From Sporosarcina sp. ACRSM (GTDB lineage: Bacteria; Bacillota; Bacilli; Bacillales_A; Planococcaceae), in NCBI RefSeq assembly GCF_022346545.1, contig NZ_JAKRNU010000001.1, forward strand, positions 248,001 through 312,000: 64,000 nucleotides of DNA, written 5' to 3'. This document shows positions 7,869 to 17,463 of the stretch, one piece after another; the first letter of the stretch is position 1, and each line of letters begins with the position of its first letter. The translations under genes and the position numbers were made by a program. The notes beneath the pieces are model-generated. The model had not been told where the DNA came from and ran no database searches. It saw nothing but the letters and a program-made list of their open reading frames with translations.

Positions 7869-9011
7869 TTATTTCGAAAACTTTTTCAGCTGATCGCCAA
7901 TGACGTCGCTGAAGGAGAAGCCGGATGCTTCTTCTGGCATTTCATATTCGTCGTAAGTATTGTTATCCTCTTTTTCAACCAAGTCCTTGATGCTTAAAGA
8001 GAGACGCTTCTCGTCCGTATTGACATCCAATACTTTAACTTCGATTGTTTGACCTTCCTGTAACACTTCATGCGGCGTACCGATATGCTGATGGGAGATA
8101 CGGGAAATGTGCACGAGACCTTCAACGCCTGGGAACACTTCCACGAATGCCCCATAGGATACGAGGCGCTTGACAGTTCCTGTCAGAACCGATCCTTTCG
8201 GTGCCTTTTCCTCGATACCTTCCCAAGGTCCAGGTAATGTATCTTTGATGGACAATGAAATCCGTTCGGAATCCCGATCGATGGAAAGGACTTTGACATT
8301 CACTTTGTCGCCTTCCTTCAAGACATCCGATACTTTTTCAACATGATCATGCGCCAATTGTGAAATATGGACAAGTCCGTCAACGCCACCGATATCAACG
8401 AAAGCACCGAATGAAGCTAGCCGCTGAACCGTTCCTTCCAGCACTTGGCCTTCTGAAAGGCTGGCCAATACCTCTTCTTTTTGTGATTCTTTCTCCTCTT
8501 GAATAACCGCGCGATGCGAAAGGATGAGACGATTTTTCTCTTTGTCCATTTCAACGATCTTAAACGTCATCGTCCGACCTTTATACTCCTCGAACGATTC
8601 CACGTAATAATCTTCCACAAGTGATGCAGGAATGAAACCTCTGACACCAAGATCAACGACTAGTCCACCTTTGACGACGTCTTTTACTTCCGTTTCAATG
8701 GTTTCCTTGTTGTTGAACTTCTCTTCCAATGCGCCCCATGCATTCTCTGCATCGACTTTCCGTTTTGAAAGGACGTAATTGTCTTCTTCCACTTTCATGA
8801 TGATGAGTTCAAGCTCATCTCCCTCTGCAACTGCATCTGAAGCTTTCTCGATATGCAGGCTTGACAGTTCACTAATCGGAATCACACCATCGAATGGTGC
8901 ACCTGAAATTTCAACAGTCACCGATTTATCTTCAATTTTTGTCACTTTTCCAGTGACGCGGTCACCTTCGTTGTAGTTGTTTGTTACTTCCAAGTTCATG
9001 TCTTCAGTCAT
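7869..9011 (-). CDS. ypfD: Protein with four S1 RNA-binding domains (ribosomal protein S1 homologue, YpfD)
   Basis: About 380 aa with four S1 domains in series (roughly residues 10-75, 95-160, 180-248 and 265-335). Two carry the clear FVDIGG-DGLVHIS and [15 protein letters not shown] signatures. Firmicute S1 homologues of this length are shorter than the six-domain proteobacterial S1; whether they serve in general translation initiation is not settled. AGGAGG lies 8 nt before the ATG at 9011, preferred over the upstream ATG at 9029. Next to cmk and plsC, as in B. subtilis. Confidence 0.92.
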   Translation of the reverse strand: MTEDMNLEVTNNYNEGDRVTGKVTKIEDKSVTVEISGAPFDGVIPISELSSLHIEKASDAVAEGDELELIIMKVEEDNYVLSKRKVDAENAWGALEEKFNNKETIETEVKDVVKGGLVVDLGVRGFIPASLVEDYYVESFEEYKGRTMTFKIVEMDKEKNRLILSHRAVIQEEKESQKEEVLASLSEGQVLEGTVQRLASFGAFVDIGGVDGLVHISQLAHDHVEKVSDVLKEGDKVNVKVLSIDRDSERISLSIKDTLPGPWEGIEEKAPKGSVLTGTVKRLVSYGAFVEVFPGVEGLVHISRISHQHIGTPHEVLQEGQTIEVKVLDVNTDEKRLSLSIKDLVEKEDNNTYDEYEMPEEASGFSFSDVIGDQLKKFSK

Positions 9012-9093
9012 TATGTAGTCCTCCTCCATAAAGAATCCTACTTCTATATTATGCGAATCTATTCATAAAAACAAAAATTTACCCTTATTCCAC

Positions 9094-9675
9094 TCATTTA
9101 TTTTGTTCGATGAGCTTCTGGATTTCCGTCATGATCACTTCCGTCACTTCTTCGGAAGATGCACGCCTTTCTCTGTACGGCGCAATATCAATCGGTTTCC
9201 CGTAGACAACTTTCAATGGTTTGAATAACTTATAAGGGCCGATGATTGCGCAAGGCATGACGACCGCATCACCTTTAAGGGCAAAAAATCCAGCGCCCGC
9301 AAGTCCGGGCCCCAAATCTCCTGTCGTGCTTCTCGTCCCTTCCGGAAAGAGACCGACGACTTCACCCGATTTGAGAATTTTTAACGCTTTACGGAATGCT
9401 TCTCTGTCACTCATCCCCCGTTTTACCGGAAAAGCTTTCACTTTTGGCAGTACTGTTTTCAGTACTGGTACCGCAAACAATTCTTCCTTCGCCATGAAAT
9501 GGACATCTCTCGGGCAAGCGATACCGACAACCGGTGGGTCAAAATTATCAATATGATTCGTGCATAAGAGAACACCACCCTCTTTCGGAAAATGCTCTTT
9601 GCCGATGACTTTTACGCGATAAAGCGGTTTAAAGATGACGCTGCATAGAAATTTCCCTAAAGGATATAAATTCAT
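9094..9675 (-). CDS. plsC: 1-acyl-sn-glycerol-3-phosphate acyltransferase
   Basis: PlsC acylates lysophosphatidic acid to phosphatidic acid at the membrane. The catalytic NHxxxxD motif appears as [10 protein letters not shown] (about residues 40-49) and the substrate-binding motif as FPEGTRS (around 115). Length, 193 aa, is typical of the short form. Its ATG overlaps the cmk stop by 4 nt (ATGA), indicating translational coupling; AGAGGTTGGG is the likely ribosome site. Confidence 0.93.
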   Translation of the reverse strand: MNLYPLGKFLCSVIFKPLYRVKVIGKEHFPKEGGVLLCTNHIDNFDPPVVGIACPRDVHFMAKEELFAVPVLKTVLPKVKAFPVKRGMSDREAFRKALKILKSGEVVGLFPEGTRSTTGDLGPGLAGAGFFALKGDAVVMPCAIIGPYKLFKPLKVVYGKPIDIAPYRERRASSEEVTEVIMTEIQKLIEQNK

Positions 9676-10349
9676 ACGCCCAACCTCTTTTCCGCAAGTT
9701 CCCGAATCCGATCGACAACTTCCTCGATGGATAGTGCTGTCGTATCCAGTAAGATGGCATCTTCTGCTTGCATCAGCGGAGAAATTTCCCGCTCACTATC
9801 CATCCGATCCCGTTCGGAAATTTCCGCCTTCAATTGTTCTAGATCTGTTGCGATTCCACGCTTTTCATTTTCTAAGTGGCGGCGGATCGCTCTTTCTTCG
9901 ACAGAAGCCGTCATGAAGATTTTCAGCTCTGCATTCGGTAACACAGCTGTCCCGATATCCCGGCCATCCATGACGACGCCCATCCCTTCGGCAAGCTGCC
10001 GTTGCTTCTCCACCATCAAACGGCGGATACCCATATGGAGAGCTACAGCGGAAACGTTTGCAGTCACTTCAGCCGATCGGATTTCTTCAGATACATCCTG
10101 TCCGTCCACGATGACCGCTTGCCCATCCGATGTCGGAGACAGCACGATGTCCGTCTCCTTCAGCAAACGCTCCAGTTCTTCTCCGTTTGTCGTATCTATG
10201 TTGTAGCGCAATGCTTTGTACGCAAGTGCTCGATACATGGCCCCCGTATCGATATACGTATAGCCTAATTTTTCTGCAATCCTTTTTGCAATTGTACTTT
10301 TCCCTGCCGCGGCAGGTCCGTCAATGGCAATCTTAATCTTTCCAATCAT
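9672..10349 (-). CDS. cmk: Cytidylate kinase
   Basis: Cmk phosphorylates CMP and dCMP. The P-loop [10 protein letters not shown] is at about residues 9-18; the IDTGAMYRA and [12 protein letters not shown] motifs of the family are present. Length, 225 aa, is standard. It forms a coupled pair with plsC, followed by ypfD. Confidence 0.96.
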   Translation of the reverse strand: MIGKIKIAIDGPAAAGKSTIAKRIAEKLGYTYIDTGAMYRALAYKALRYNIDTTNGEELERLLKETDIVLSPTSDGQAVIVDGQDVSEEIRSAEVTANVSAVALHMGIRRLMVEKQRQLAEGMGVVMDGRDIGTAVLPNAELKIFMTASVEERAIRRHLENEKRGIATDLEQLKAEISERDRMDSEREISPLMQAEDAILLDTTALSIEEVVDRIRELAEKRLGV

Positions 10350-10394
10350 TATTCCATCTACCCCCGTAGTCGATTCGTCAACATTGTAACATAT

Positions 10395-10431
10395 AGAAAA
10401 GGGAAAAGTCCCATTCCCGCAGACTTTTCCC
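10395..10431 (-). terminator. Terminator of ypfA
   Basis: GGGAAAAGTC / GACTTTTCCC stem followed by CTTTTCT on the minus strand, about 20 bp after the ypfA stop. Confidence 0.75.
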
Positions 10432-10452
10432 CTTTCCCAATTTGATCGAATC

Positions 10453-11094
10453 CTATTCCATGTTTCTTAACTGAAGCTGCCGTTCGAAACAGAATCGGAT
10501 AATCGCCTGACGTTCACTTTGACCGATCTCTTCAAATTTCAAAGAGACGATACTCCGTCCATTTTTGTCCCACGTCCTGACGACCGACGCCTCCGCACGG
10601 ACATATTTAATATCCTGATTGACAAATGGCAGGACGATGAGCAAGGTGAGGATCTCTCCCTGTTGAAAACTCTCTTTTTCCGATATCCGGATTGCAATGC
10701 CACCTGCACTCAGATCCTCGGCGACGTATTGTCTGTAGAGCCCTTCCCTTTGAATCGCCACATCAATTGCATATTCAACCCGTACAAATTCGCGTCTTTG
10801 AATTTTGATCAGCTGATCGTCACCTGGATATTTTAACTTCAGCATCGGTATGCCTTTGTTCAATCGACCGATTACTTCTGTCTTGAATGCATAAGATATT
10901 TTTTGGTTATCTGTAAAGGTGATATGCAGTTGGACGCCATCTAAAAAAAATGCCGTTCGTCCTGTCTCGATATGTGTCGGGTAATCGATCATGATAAAAT
11001 CTCCACCCATGTCGACCACTTTACTTTTAAACTTTTCACTGTCTTTTGTAAAATCTTGATCGATCACAATAATTGTCCCTATCGAAAGTAACAT
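10453..11094 (-). CDS. ypfA: Cyclic-di-GMP-binding PilZ protein (YpfA/YcgR-type)
   Basis: The protein has an N-terminal YcgR-like domain and a C-terminal PilZ domain. The c-di-GMP motif RxxxR appears as RREFVR and the second motif DxSxxG as DLSAGG (about 30 residues later). In B. subtilis YpfA (DgrA) slows motility when c-di-GMP is high. The ATG at 11094, with GGTGG upstream, gives 213 aa and the family length; the reading frame extends 21 codons further without a ribosome site. Located between cmk and ypeB, as in Bacillus. Confidence 0.9.
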   Translation of the reverse strand: MLLSIGTIIVIDQDFTKDSEKFKSKVVDMGGDFIMIDYPTHIETGRTAFFLDGVQLHITFTDNQKISYAFKTEVIGRLNKGIPMLKLKYPGDDQLIKIQRREFVRVEYAIDVAIQREGLYRQYVAEDLSAGGIAIRISEKESFQQGEILTLLIVLPFVNQDIKYVRAEASVVRTWDKNGRSIVSLKFEEIGQSERQAIIRFCFERQLQLRNME

Positions 11095-11175
11095 ATGAAC
11101 ACCCACCGTCTTTTTCACTACTTCTCTCATTATGTCATGAAAAAGTGGTTTTTCCAATGGTGTTTTTCAAAAGAC

Positions 11176-12462
11176 TTATTGCAATCTTTCCGTTTTGATC
11201 ACTTCGCCTGACTCCGTATCGACGATAACTACGTAAGTGCCGATTTCACCATGCTCTTCCTTCGTGACCGTCAAGTAGTAAGACAAACGCTGTTCAAGCC
11301 GGTCATTTTCCACATACGCCAGTTCTTCTTTGACGATATTGACATCCGAATGGAAGAATGTTTTCCAGTCAAACTCGCGAATCGGTTGTGCAGTCGTTTT
11401 TTCTTCGCGGATATATTCGGATGCGTCTAATCCGACGATTTCTCCCGTATCCTTCGCCACTTTTAGGTGGATGACATCAGAAAATACCTTTGCTTTGTAT
11501 TCAGGTTCCGTGCGGACATAGACAAAATGCCAGGCTGTATGGTTTTCTCTCGATTCCTCATAGACGACATCTGTATAGCCTGCCTCCTTTAAAAAGGCCT
11601 CGGTTTTCTTTTTGATATCATCAAAAGGCAGACTTTCTTTGCCATAAGGTCTTTCCGCCAAATAGGAAAGGACGTGCCCACCTTTTTCCGTAATATCAAT
11701 ATAACCGACCGATTGATTTTCAGCGAAACGGATATGGTAAAACGGATAAGGTGCACCTGGTTTGCTCGTTTCTACACCGATGATTTCATTGGAGACACTA
11801 GGAAACAATTCTCTAAATCGCTTGATCGCTTCCTCACTTGTCACTTCCTGATCTTCCAAGTTCTTAAGGTCTCTCTTTTTCATCGCATCCGATTCACTTG
11901 CCGTCAATGGGAAATCACTTTCCGTATATTGCTTCACCATCGTTCCCATTCCAGCCCAATCATGATCGGATTTAGTCGCGTCTAAACGGCTTTGCCATTC
12001 ATCCATCGACAAGCGGCCATTCACTAAACCGACTGTTGCCACTTCCCATTCTTCCGCTAAATTACGTAAGTTCTTGGATGCATTAGCCATTACTTTATGG
12101 TATTCGCTATGCTCTTTTGCTTGGTCCGCTTCCTTGGCGTAATTTCCAAGCCGCCCGAGATAGTTCATCCATGAGGTGCTGAAACTTTGGTCAAGGGGTA
12201 AGGATGCGACCGAATTTTTAATATCCGCACTTAGTCTCCAAATGTCTTCACGGGCTTTGGAAGACCCTTCTGCTTCATTGAACAATAATGTTTTCTGGAC
12301 AGCTGTTTCCAATTCTTGGAGTTTCTTAGAGGCATCCGTCATATTGTTCGCGTATTGATTGCTAAGCGCAATCGAGAGTTTTTCATTGTCAACCGTTTTT
12401 CCGTAGGCAAAAATCGCTAATACCGCAAATGCATAGACAAGTACAAACAGCGTCTTTTTCAT
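11176..12462 (-). CDS. ypeB: Germination protein YpeB
   Basis: YpeB is needed for incorporation and stability of the cortex-lytic enzyme SleB in dormant spores; the two genes are adjacent here too. It has one N-terminal membrane segment (LFVLVYAFAVLAIFAYG), a long helical region, and C-terminal PepSY-like repeats. The ATG at 12462 matches the family N-terminus, but the best Shine-Dalgarno (AGGAGG) lies about 50 nt upstream inside the frame and is followed only by an ATT. The frame remains open to an ATG at 12531 that lacks a ribosome site. The start is therefore uncertain. Confidence 0.9.
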   Translation of the reverse strand: MKKTLFVLVYAFAVLAIFAYGKTVDNEKLSIALSNQYANNMTDASKKLQELETAVQKTLLFNEAEGSSKAREDIWRLSADIKNSVASLPLDQSFSTSWMNYLGRLGNYAKEADQAKEHSEYHKVMANASKNLRNLAEEWEVATVGLVNGRLSMDEWQSRLDATKSDHDWAGMGTMVKQYTESDFPLTASESDAMKKRDLKNLEDQEVTSEEAIKRFRELFPSVSNEIIGVETSKPGAPYPFYHIRFAENQSVGYIDITEKGGHVLSYLAERPYGKESLPFDDIKKKTEAFLKEAGYTDVVYEESRENHTAWHFVYVRTEPEYKAKVFSDVIHLKVAKDTGEIVGLDASEYIREEKTTAQPIREFDWKTFFHSDVNIVKEELAYVENDRLEQRLSYYLTVTKEEHGEIGTYVVIVDTESGEVIKTERLQ

Positions 12463-12556
12463 AATTCGGCAAAGTTTCTTCGAAATGATAATGATCCGAG
12501 AAATTTTGCCTATCCTCCTTCCATTGCCCATTCATCATTGGAAATGATGCTGGTCG

Positions 12557-13342
12557 TTAGATGCAAAAAATATGCATGCCGATTTTCTTAATTTGTTGAC
12601 GGCTCCAAATCCATTTGCTCGTTGCCGTGACCGGATTGAAATAATAGATGGCATTTTCGGAAGGATCCCAACCGTTAATCGCATCAAGCACAGCCTGTTT
12701 CGCACGATCATTTGGCTCCAACCAAATCTGTCCATCCGCTACAGCGGTGAAGGCAAGCGGTTGGAAAATCACGCCTCCGACAGTATCTGGAAAGTCAGGA
12801 TGTTCAAGCCGGTTTAAAATGACTGCTGCTACTGCGACTTGGCCTTCATACGGTTCTCCCCTCGCTTCTCCGTAAACCGCATTGGCCATCAGTCTAAGGT
12901 CCTGTTCCGAATATTCTCCCGGCAACTGGACGTTTTCTTTCTTACCGGACCCTTTTGAAACTTGTGATGACAAAGGTTTGTTGCCATATGTGGTAAACTT
13001 GTTTCCCTTGTTCAAGTTATCTTTGACAAATTTCTCATCGTATTCCGATGCATCAGCCAGCTTCTGTTTTGTTTTTGCTCCTGCAATCCCGTCTACCGGC
13101 AAGCCAAATTGCTCTTGGAAGTTACGCAGTGCCCAATAAGTGCCATAACCGAATTTCCCATCGATCGTTCCGGTATAATATCCGATGTATTGAAGCCTCG
13201 CCTGCAATTCAATTACATCATCACCGTAAGCGCCCCGTGCAATTTCTTGTGAACTGAACGCTCCACTTTTTATTGGTGAAGTGGCATAGGCACTCCCTAG
13301 AAGAAGAATGGCTGCCATCAAGCGAATCATCATTTTCTTCAA
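12557..13342 (-). CDS. sleB: Spore cortex-lytic enzyme SleB
   Basis: SleB is the lytic transglycosylase that degrades muramic-delta-lactam cortex during germination. It shows a signal sequence, a peptidoglycan-binding domain (DDVIELQARLQYIGYYTGTI region) and a C-terminal hydrolase domain with NAVYGEARGEPYEGQVAVAA, containing the likely catalytic Glu. A TTG at 13342 is placed 7 nt after AGGAGG; the ATG two codons earlier is too close to that site. Total about 261 aa. It is followed by ypeB. Confidence 0.94.
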   Translation of the reverse strand: MKKMMIRLMAAILLLGSAYATSPIKSGAFSSQEIARGAYGDDVIELQARLQYIGYYTGTIDGKFGYGTYWALRNFQEQFGLPVDGIAGAKTKQKLADASEYDEKFVKDNLNKGNKFTTYGNKPLSSQVSKGSGKKENVQLPGEYSEQDLRLMANAVYGEARGEPYEGQVAVAAVILNRLEHPDFPDTVGGVIFQPLAFTAVADGQIWLEPNDRAKQAVLDAINGWDPSENAIYYFNPVTATSKWIWSRQQIKKIGMHIFCI

Positions 13343-13404
13343 CTTCATTCCTCCTTTTTCTACAGTTTGTCCTAAGTGATGAATTTTATCCCGCTTTAAC
13401 GGGC

Positions 13405-13730
13405 AGTAAGACTCCCACCTCAAAACTTCAGTAAAACGTTAAGATGAGGTGGGAGATCAACTGCCAATCGAACAGCGAAGGGTTCGATTTGCCGTATTTC
13501 TGCGCTCTTTGCAGAAATTAAGGCACTTACAGGACGCCGCGAACTTAAGTCGCCTTCCTACAGCGGGTAGTTTGGACATCCGTTAAAGGAAGATAAAAGC
13601 CCGATTGGTTCGGGCCAACACGAAGTTGGTCACACAAGCGTTGTCACAGGACGTGACGCTTTTAGCTTGTGTTCCCCGCAATCAGTGGGGGATGAGGAAA
13701 ACCCCCACTGATTGAAGTTTCACTTTATTA
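13405..13730 (+). repeat. Large mosaic palindromic element
   Basis: The whole 13.35-13.77 kb gap is repeat. In order it contains: a CTCCCACCTC/GAGGTGGGAG hairpin (13412-13453); a block shared with 60.1 kb (GAAGGGTTCG, then TTTCTGCG/TGCAGAAA arms); a half copy of the AGGAC hairpin (around 13535-13562); a CCAAC/GTTGG hairpin with loop ACGAA (about 13613-13629); a full 37-nt double hairpin (13634-13670; arms ACAAGC/GCTTGT and GTCAC/GTGAC); and a 12-bp stem AATCAGTGGGGG/CCCCCACTGATT (about 13679-13714). No ORF with family resemblance. Confidence 0.75.
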
Positions 13731-13732
13731 TG

Positions 13733-13766
13733 TAAAAAAAAGAAAAGATCCGGCTTTCGCCGGATC
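13733..13766 (-). terminator. Terminator of prsW
   Basis: GATCCGGC / GCCGGATC with a 4-base loop, followed on the minus strand by TTTTCTTTTTTTT; directly after the prsW stop. Confidence 0.92.
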
Positions 13767-13770
13767 GGAT

Positions 13771-14454
13771 TTACTTTGTATTCGTGTGAGCTTTGCGTCT
13801 GAATTGCTGCATCGCAAACATATGTGCATATTTCACTCGCGTCAAGCCGAACCACCAAAGGAACAACATGAACGGAACGATTAGGTAAAGCCATAAATCA
13901 GATACTGTCAAAATGGCATTATAGATGAAGTGCAAGCCGTATGATGCAAGGAAGGCCAAAAATAAATAACGGTTAATATCCGCCTCTATGGCAAATTTCG
14001 CTTTACCGAAATAGTAGCCCATGACCACACCAAATAAGGCATGGCTCGAGACAGGCAATAAGGCGCGGAGAAAAGCCGTGTCCATACCGAAAGAAAGCAA
14101 ATAAATGATATTTTCAACAGTCGCAAAACCGAGCGAGACACTGGCACCGTATAGAATCCCATCATAAGCATCCTCAAATTCGACATGACGATAAATGGCA
14201 ATCAAAAGGATTAGCCATTTAAAAAATTCTTCGATGCCACTGGTGAAAATGACATTCCGTAAAAAGCTATTAGCAAACACATTTTCCTCTTCGAAAACAT
14301 GCTGGATGAACAGGATCGGAAAAGTCATGATAGCCCCGTATAGAAATGTATGAAATAATGTACGTGACGGTTCTTTCGCAATCTGCTTCCGTAAATAGAA
14401 ATAACTGAAAAGCGCCAATCCCGGGGCAATGGCTACGGTAAGCAAGATGAACAT
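13771..14454 (-). CDS. prsW: Intramembrane glutamic protease PrsW
   Basis: PrsW-family membrane proteases carry out site-1 cleavage of anti-sigma factor RsiW in B. subtilis. The 227-aa protein has about seven membrane segments and the family motifs GIEEFFKWLIL (EExxK, about residues 75-85), ATVENIIYLL and SHALFGVVMGYYFG. GGGGGAG lies before the ATG. It sits in the ypdC position of the B. subtilis map, next to ypdA. Its neighbour ansA is divergent, about 60 bp away. Confidence 0.92.
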   Translation of the reverse strand: MFILLTVAIAPGLALFSYFYLRKQIAKEPSRTLFHTFLYGAIMTFPILFIQHVFEEENVFANSFLRNVIFTSGIEEFFKWLILLIAIYRHVEFEDAYDGILYGASVSLGFATVENIIYLLSFGMDTAFLRALLPVSSHALFGVVMGYYFGKAKFAIEADINRYLFLAFLASYGLHFIYNAILTVSDLWLYLIVPFMLFLWWFGLTRVKYAHMFAMQQFRRKAHTNTK

Positions 14455-14517
14455 AGATGGCTCCCCCCATTCCGTCTCATTATAACATGAATTTCCTATT
14501 ATATGGAGGTAACGTAT

Positions 14518-15459
14518 ATGAAGAAAAATATTTTAGTGATCCACACGGGCGGCACTATTTCCATGCAAGTGCATGCGGAAACAGGCGGTGTCGTCTTAAG
14601 CGACGCCAATCCGCTTCTGATGGAAATTGACAAAATTCAACAATTTGCTCATATTACCGAAGTGGAAGCCTTCAATTTACCATCACCTCATATGACTCCT
14701 CAAAAGATGCTTCAGCTTGTTTCAACAATAACCGAGCAGATGGCCAATCAGCCCTTTGATGGGATTGTCATTACCCATGGCACGGATACGCTAGAGGAAA
14801 CGGCCTATTTCTTGGAGCTGGCTACGAATTATACCATTCCGATCGTCTTGACGGGTGCGATGCGATCGTCGAATGAGGTCGGATCGGATGGCGTTTATAA
14901 CCTTATGGCGGCAGTCCGGGTCGCCAGTACAGATGAAGCTGGCGGGAAGGGAGTTCTTGTCGTCTTGAACGATGAAATCCATACGGCAACGAGTGTGACG
15001 AAAACACATAGCAGCAGCGTGTCGACTTTTCAAAGCCCGCAATATGGACCGATCGGCATCGTCACAAAATCCGCCGTCTATTTCCACCACGCACCTTTAT
15101 CGCGCACTTACCTCCCGATCCAGTCGATTGATAAAAAAGTGGCCTTGTTCAAAACCTATGCAGGGATGGAAGGCGAACTACTTGACATGATTCCTACACT
15201 TGGCTATGACGGAGTCGTATTGGAAGGGTTTGGGCAAGGGAACGTCCCACCTACATTGGTGGCAAGTATTCAAAACCTGTTGGATAAAAAGATCCCGATC
15301 GTCCTCGTTTCACGCTGCTTTAATGGGGTCGCGGAAGCGAGCTATGCTTATGAAGGCGGCGGAAAAATGCTCCAAGAAATGGGTGTCCGCTTCGAACACG
15401 GGTTAAGCGGTCAAAAAGCCCGGATCAAACTTCTACTTGAACTTTGTGCACAGAAATAA
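14518..15459 (+). CDS. ansA: L-asparaginase (type I, AnsA-like)
   Basis: Hydrolyses asparagine to aspartate and ammonia. The two catalytic threonine motifs are present: HTGGTIS near residue 10 and THGTDTLEETAYFL near residue 85. Length is 313 aa from the ATG at 14518, which has GGAGGT 7 nt upstream; the frame starting at 14503 adds five residues without support. No secretion signal is visible, so it is probably cytoplasmic. It is one of the few plus-strand genes, inserted between prsW and ypdA where B. subtilis has gudB and others. Confidence 0.93.
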   Translation: MKKNILVIHTGGTISMQVHAETGGVVLSDANPLLMEIDKIQQFAHITEVEAFNLPSPHMTPQKMLQLVSTITEQMANQPFDGIVITHGTDTLEETAYFLELATNYTIPIVLTGAMRSSNEVGSDGVYNLMAAVRVASTDEAGGKGVLVVLNDEIHTATSVTKTHSSSVSTFQSPQYGPIGIVTKSAVYFHHAPLSRTYLPIQSIDKKVALFKTYAGMEGELLDMIPTLGYDGVVLEGFGQGNVPPTLVASIQNLLDKKIPIVLVSRCFNGVAEASYAYEGGGKMLQEMGVRFEHGLSGQKARIKLLLELCAQK

Positions 15460-15487
15460 GAGTTAGCTGTATCAAATGGACATTCGC

Positions 15488-15539
15488 AAAAAAGACTACC
15501 TTCCGAACAACAACAAACTGTTTGGTAGGTAGTCTTTTT
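15488..15539. terminator. Bidirectional terminator between ansA and ypdA
   Basis: AAAAAAGACTACC / GGTAGTCTTTTT arms around an imperfect inner helix, placed between two convergent genes. Confidence 0.85.
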
Positions 15540-15557
15540 CATAATGAGTGGGTATGA

Positions 15558-16532
15558 TTAACGGCTTGTTACTTTTTGTTCCGTTATTGCACGGGCGATT
15601 TGCTCGCCGTGAAATCTGCCGTTTTCGATAAAAATCTGATTGGCGTTATTTCCCGCCGCAATGACTCCCGCGATATACAGCCCTTCCACGTTCGTCTCCA
15701 TCGTTTCTTCATCAAAGGATGGCATACCGCTCGCCGCATCAATGTCGATGCCGATTTTCCGCAAGAAAGTATGATCTGGATGATAACCGATCATGGCGAA
15801 GACATCATCATTTTCAATTTCGAAAGTCTTTCCTTCTTTTTCAATGACGACGGTTTTTTCCGTAATCTTCTTCACAGTTGCGTTAAAATGCATATCGATC
15901 GCCCCGTTCCTGACAAGGCTATCAAAGCCCGGTAAAATCCACGGCTTCACACTCGGGGAGTAGTCCGCACCACGATAGACGACCGTAACGGACGCACCCG
16001 CACGTTCCAATTCCAGCGCAGCGTCCACGGCCGAGTTTTTCCCGCCAATTACGAGGACTTTTTTGCCGAAAAAGGGATGGGCTTCCTTGAAGTAATGATA
16101 GACATTCGGCAGCTCTGCCCCTTCCGCTTCCAGTTTGTTCGGATTATCGTAATAGCCCGTCGCGATGACTACATTCGTCGCGCTATATTCCGCTTTATCG
16201 GTGATGACCCGGAAGCCGCCGCTTTCTTTGACGACATTTTCCACCTTTTCAAAACGGTTGACTTGAATGTTCTTCATCTTCACCACTTCGCGATAATACA
16301 CAAGGGCGTCATTGCGTTTCGGTTTTTCTTTTGCTGTGATGAAAGGAATATCCCCGATCGATAATTTTATACTGGAACTGAAAAACGTTTGATGCGTGGG
16401 ATAATTGTAGATCGAATTGACAATATTCCCTTTTTCAATAACGACTACATTGCGTCCCATCTTTTGTATTTCGATAGCGGCGGAAAGTCCACAAGGCCCT
16501 CCGCCGACAATGATGACATCTGTTTGAACCAT
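15558..16532 (-). CDS. ypdA: Bacillithiol disulfide reductase YpdA (Bdr)
   Basis: An FAD- and NADPH-binding, thioredoxin-reductase-like protein of 324 aa. In bacillithiol-producing Firmicutes YpdA recycles bacillithiol disulfide. The FAD motif GGGPCGLSAAIE is at about residues 10-21, with the single conserved Cys near position 14; the NADPH motif VIGGKNSAVDAALELE is near 165-180. No CxxC redox pair is present, as expected for this family and unlike thioredoxin reductase. It is followed after 3 bp by the metallophosphoesterase. Confidence 0.9.
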   Translation of the reverse strand: MVQTDVIIVGGGPCGLSAAIEIQKMGRNVVVIEKGNIVNSIYNYPTHQTFFSSSIKLSIGDIPFITAKEKPKRNDALVYYREVVKMKNIQVNRFEKVENVVKESGGFRVITDKAEYSATNVVIATGYYDNPNKLEAEGAELPNVYHYFKEAHPFFGKKVLVIGGKNSAVDAALELERAGASVTVVYRGADYSPSVKPWILPGFDSLVRNGAIDMHFNATVKKITEKTVVIEKEGKTFEIENDDVFAMIGYHPDHTFLRKIGIDIDAASGMPSFDEETMETNVEGLYIAGVIAAGNNANQIFIENGRFHGEQIARAITEQKVTSR

Positions 16533-16535
16533 TTT

Positions 16536-17402
16536 CTACTTGCACTCCTTTGGTACCGTTTCCGTATAACGGATTGAAATGATATGACTTTCTGGCGCAG
16601 CACCGAACCGTAAGGGCAGGCTCGATGTCCCATATCCATTACTGATCAGCTTCGCGCTGCCTCCGTTGTCCCGGAAAGCCCCTTTCTCCGCTATGCCGAA
16701 ACGGCCAAAGCGAATTTGTCCGCCATGTGTATGCCCGGCAAGCAAGAGACGCGGCTTATACAAGGGCTCGATTTTCCGGAACAAGGAAGGTGTATGCGTC
16801 ACAACAATGACTCGCTTATACTTATCAATATAACGGAGAGTTGCGGCAATATCGACATTTCGGCTTGACGGGTCATCAGTTCCACAAATCCCCCATGTAG
16901 GATGGCCGGGAATCGCGGTATTTTCATTATCTAAAATTTTCCCGCCATGCCGTGCAAGAATCGCTCTTATTTCTTGTTCCCCAACTTCACGGTCATTATT
17001 TCCCCATACATAATAGATTGGACCAAGGAGGGATAAATTCCGGACATTCCGATCGATTTTTGAAAGCGGTACTCCTCGCTCGGCAAGATCTCCACCAATT
17101 ATGACCAAGTCGATTGCTAATCCATTCCGGATTTTCTCTAACAGTTTTTCATCAATCTTACGATGGTGGATGTCAGATATAAAAAACACATTGAGTTGTT
17201 TTTCATTCTTCCCCTCTTGACGATCATCAATTTCATGCGTGATGACATTCCGTTGCCGCGCATAAACAAACATAAAACCAAGCAACCCGATTAGAATCGA
17301 AGATGCTATTCCTACTATTTTCGTTAACGTAACGAAACCCACCTTCCATTGAACGATAGCATTGAGCGTCTGTGGCGCCTGAAGTCTAAGCAGAACAAAC
17401 AT
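16536..17402 (-). CDS. ypbG: Membrane-anchored metallophosphoesterase (YpbG-like)
   Basis: A calcineurin-type phosphoesterase with one N-terminal membrane segment (IVGIASSILIGLLGFMFVYA). Metal-ligand motifs appear in order: SDIHHRK, GGDLAERG, GNNDREV, THTPS and GHTHGGQ. Substrate unknown. The start is doubtful: the ATG at 17402 has no ribosome site, and the first 15 or so codons overlap a fragment of the dispersed GTCTAGACT...GGCGCC repeat. Position between ypdA and the LysM gene agrees with B. subtilis ypbG. Confidence 0.85.
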   Translation of the reverse strand: MFVLLRLQAPQTLNAIVQWKVGFVTLTKIVGIASSILIGLLGFMFVYARQRNVITHEIDDRQEGKNEKQLNVFFISDIHHRKIDEKLLEKIRNGLAIDLVIIGGDLAERGVPLSKIDRNVRNLSLLGPIYYVWGNNDREVGEQEIRAILARHGGKILDNENTAIPGHPTWGICGTDDPSSRNVDIAATLRYIDKYKRVIVVTHTPSLFRKIEPLYKPRLLLAGHTHGGQIRFGRFGIAEKGAFRDNGGSAKLISNGYGTSSLPLRFGAAPESHIISIRYTETVPKECK

Positions 17403-17414
17403 AGTCTAGACGAG

Positions 17415-17444
17415 AAAAAGGCAAAGCAAGCTACTTTGCCCTTT
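17415..17444 (-). terminator. Terminator of the LysM protein gene
   Basis: GGCAAAG / CTTTGCC stem followed by TTTTTC on the minus strand, 20-50 bp after the stop. Confidence 0.8.
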
Positions 17445-17463
17445 TACAAGGTTGTGTCATCCA

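Noticed and set aside
13405..13730. Insertion sequence or transposase remnant
   Set aside because: No frame in any of the repeat elements shows transposase motifs, and no target duplications are evident by eye.
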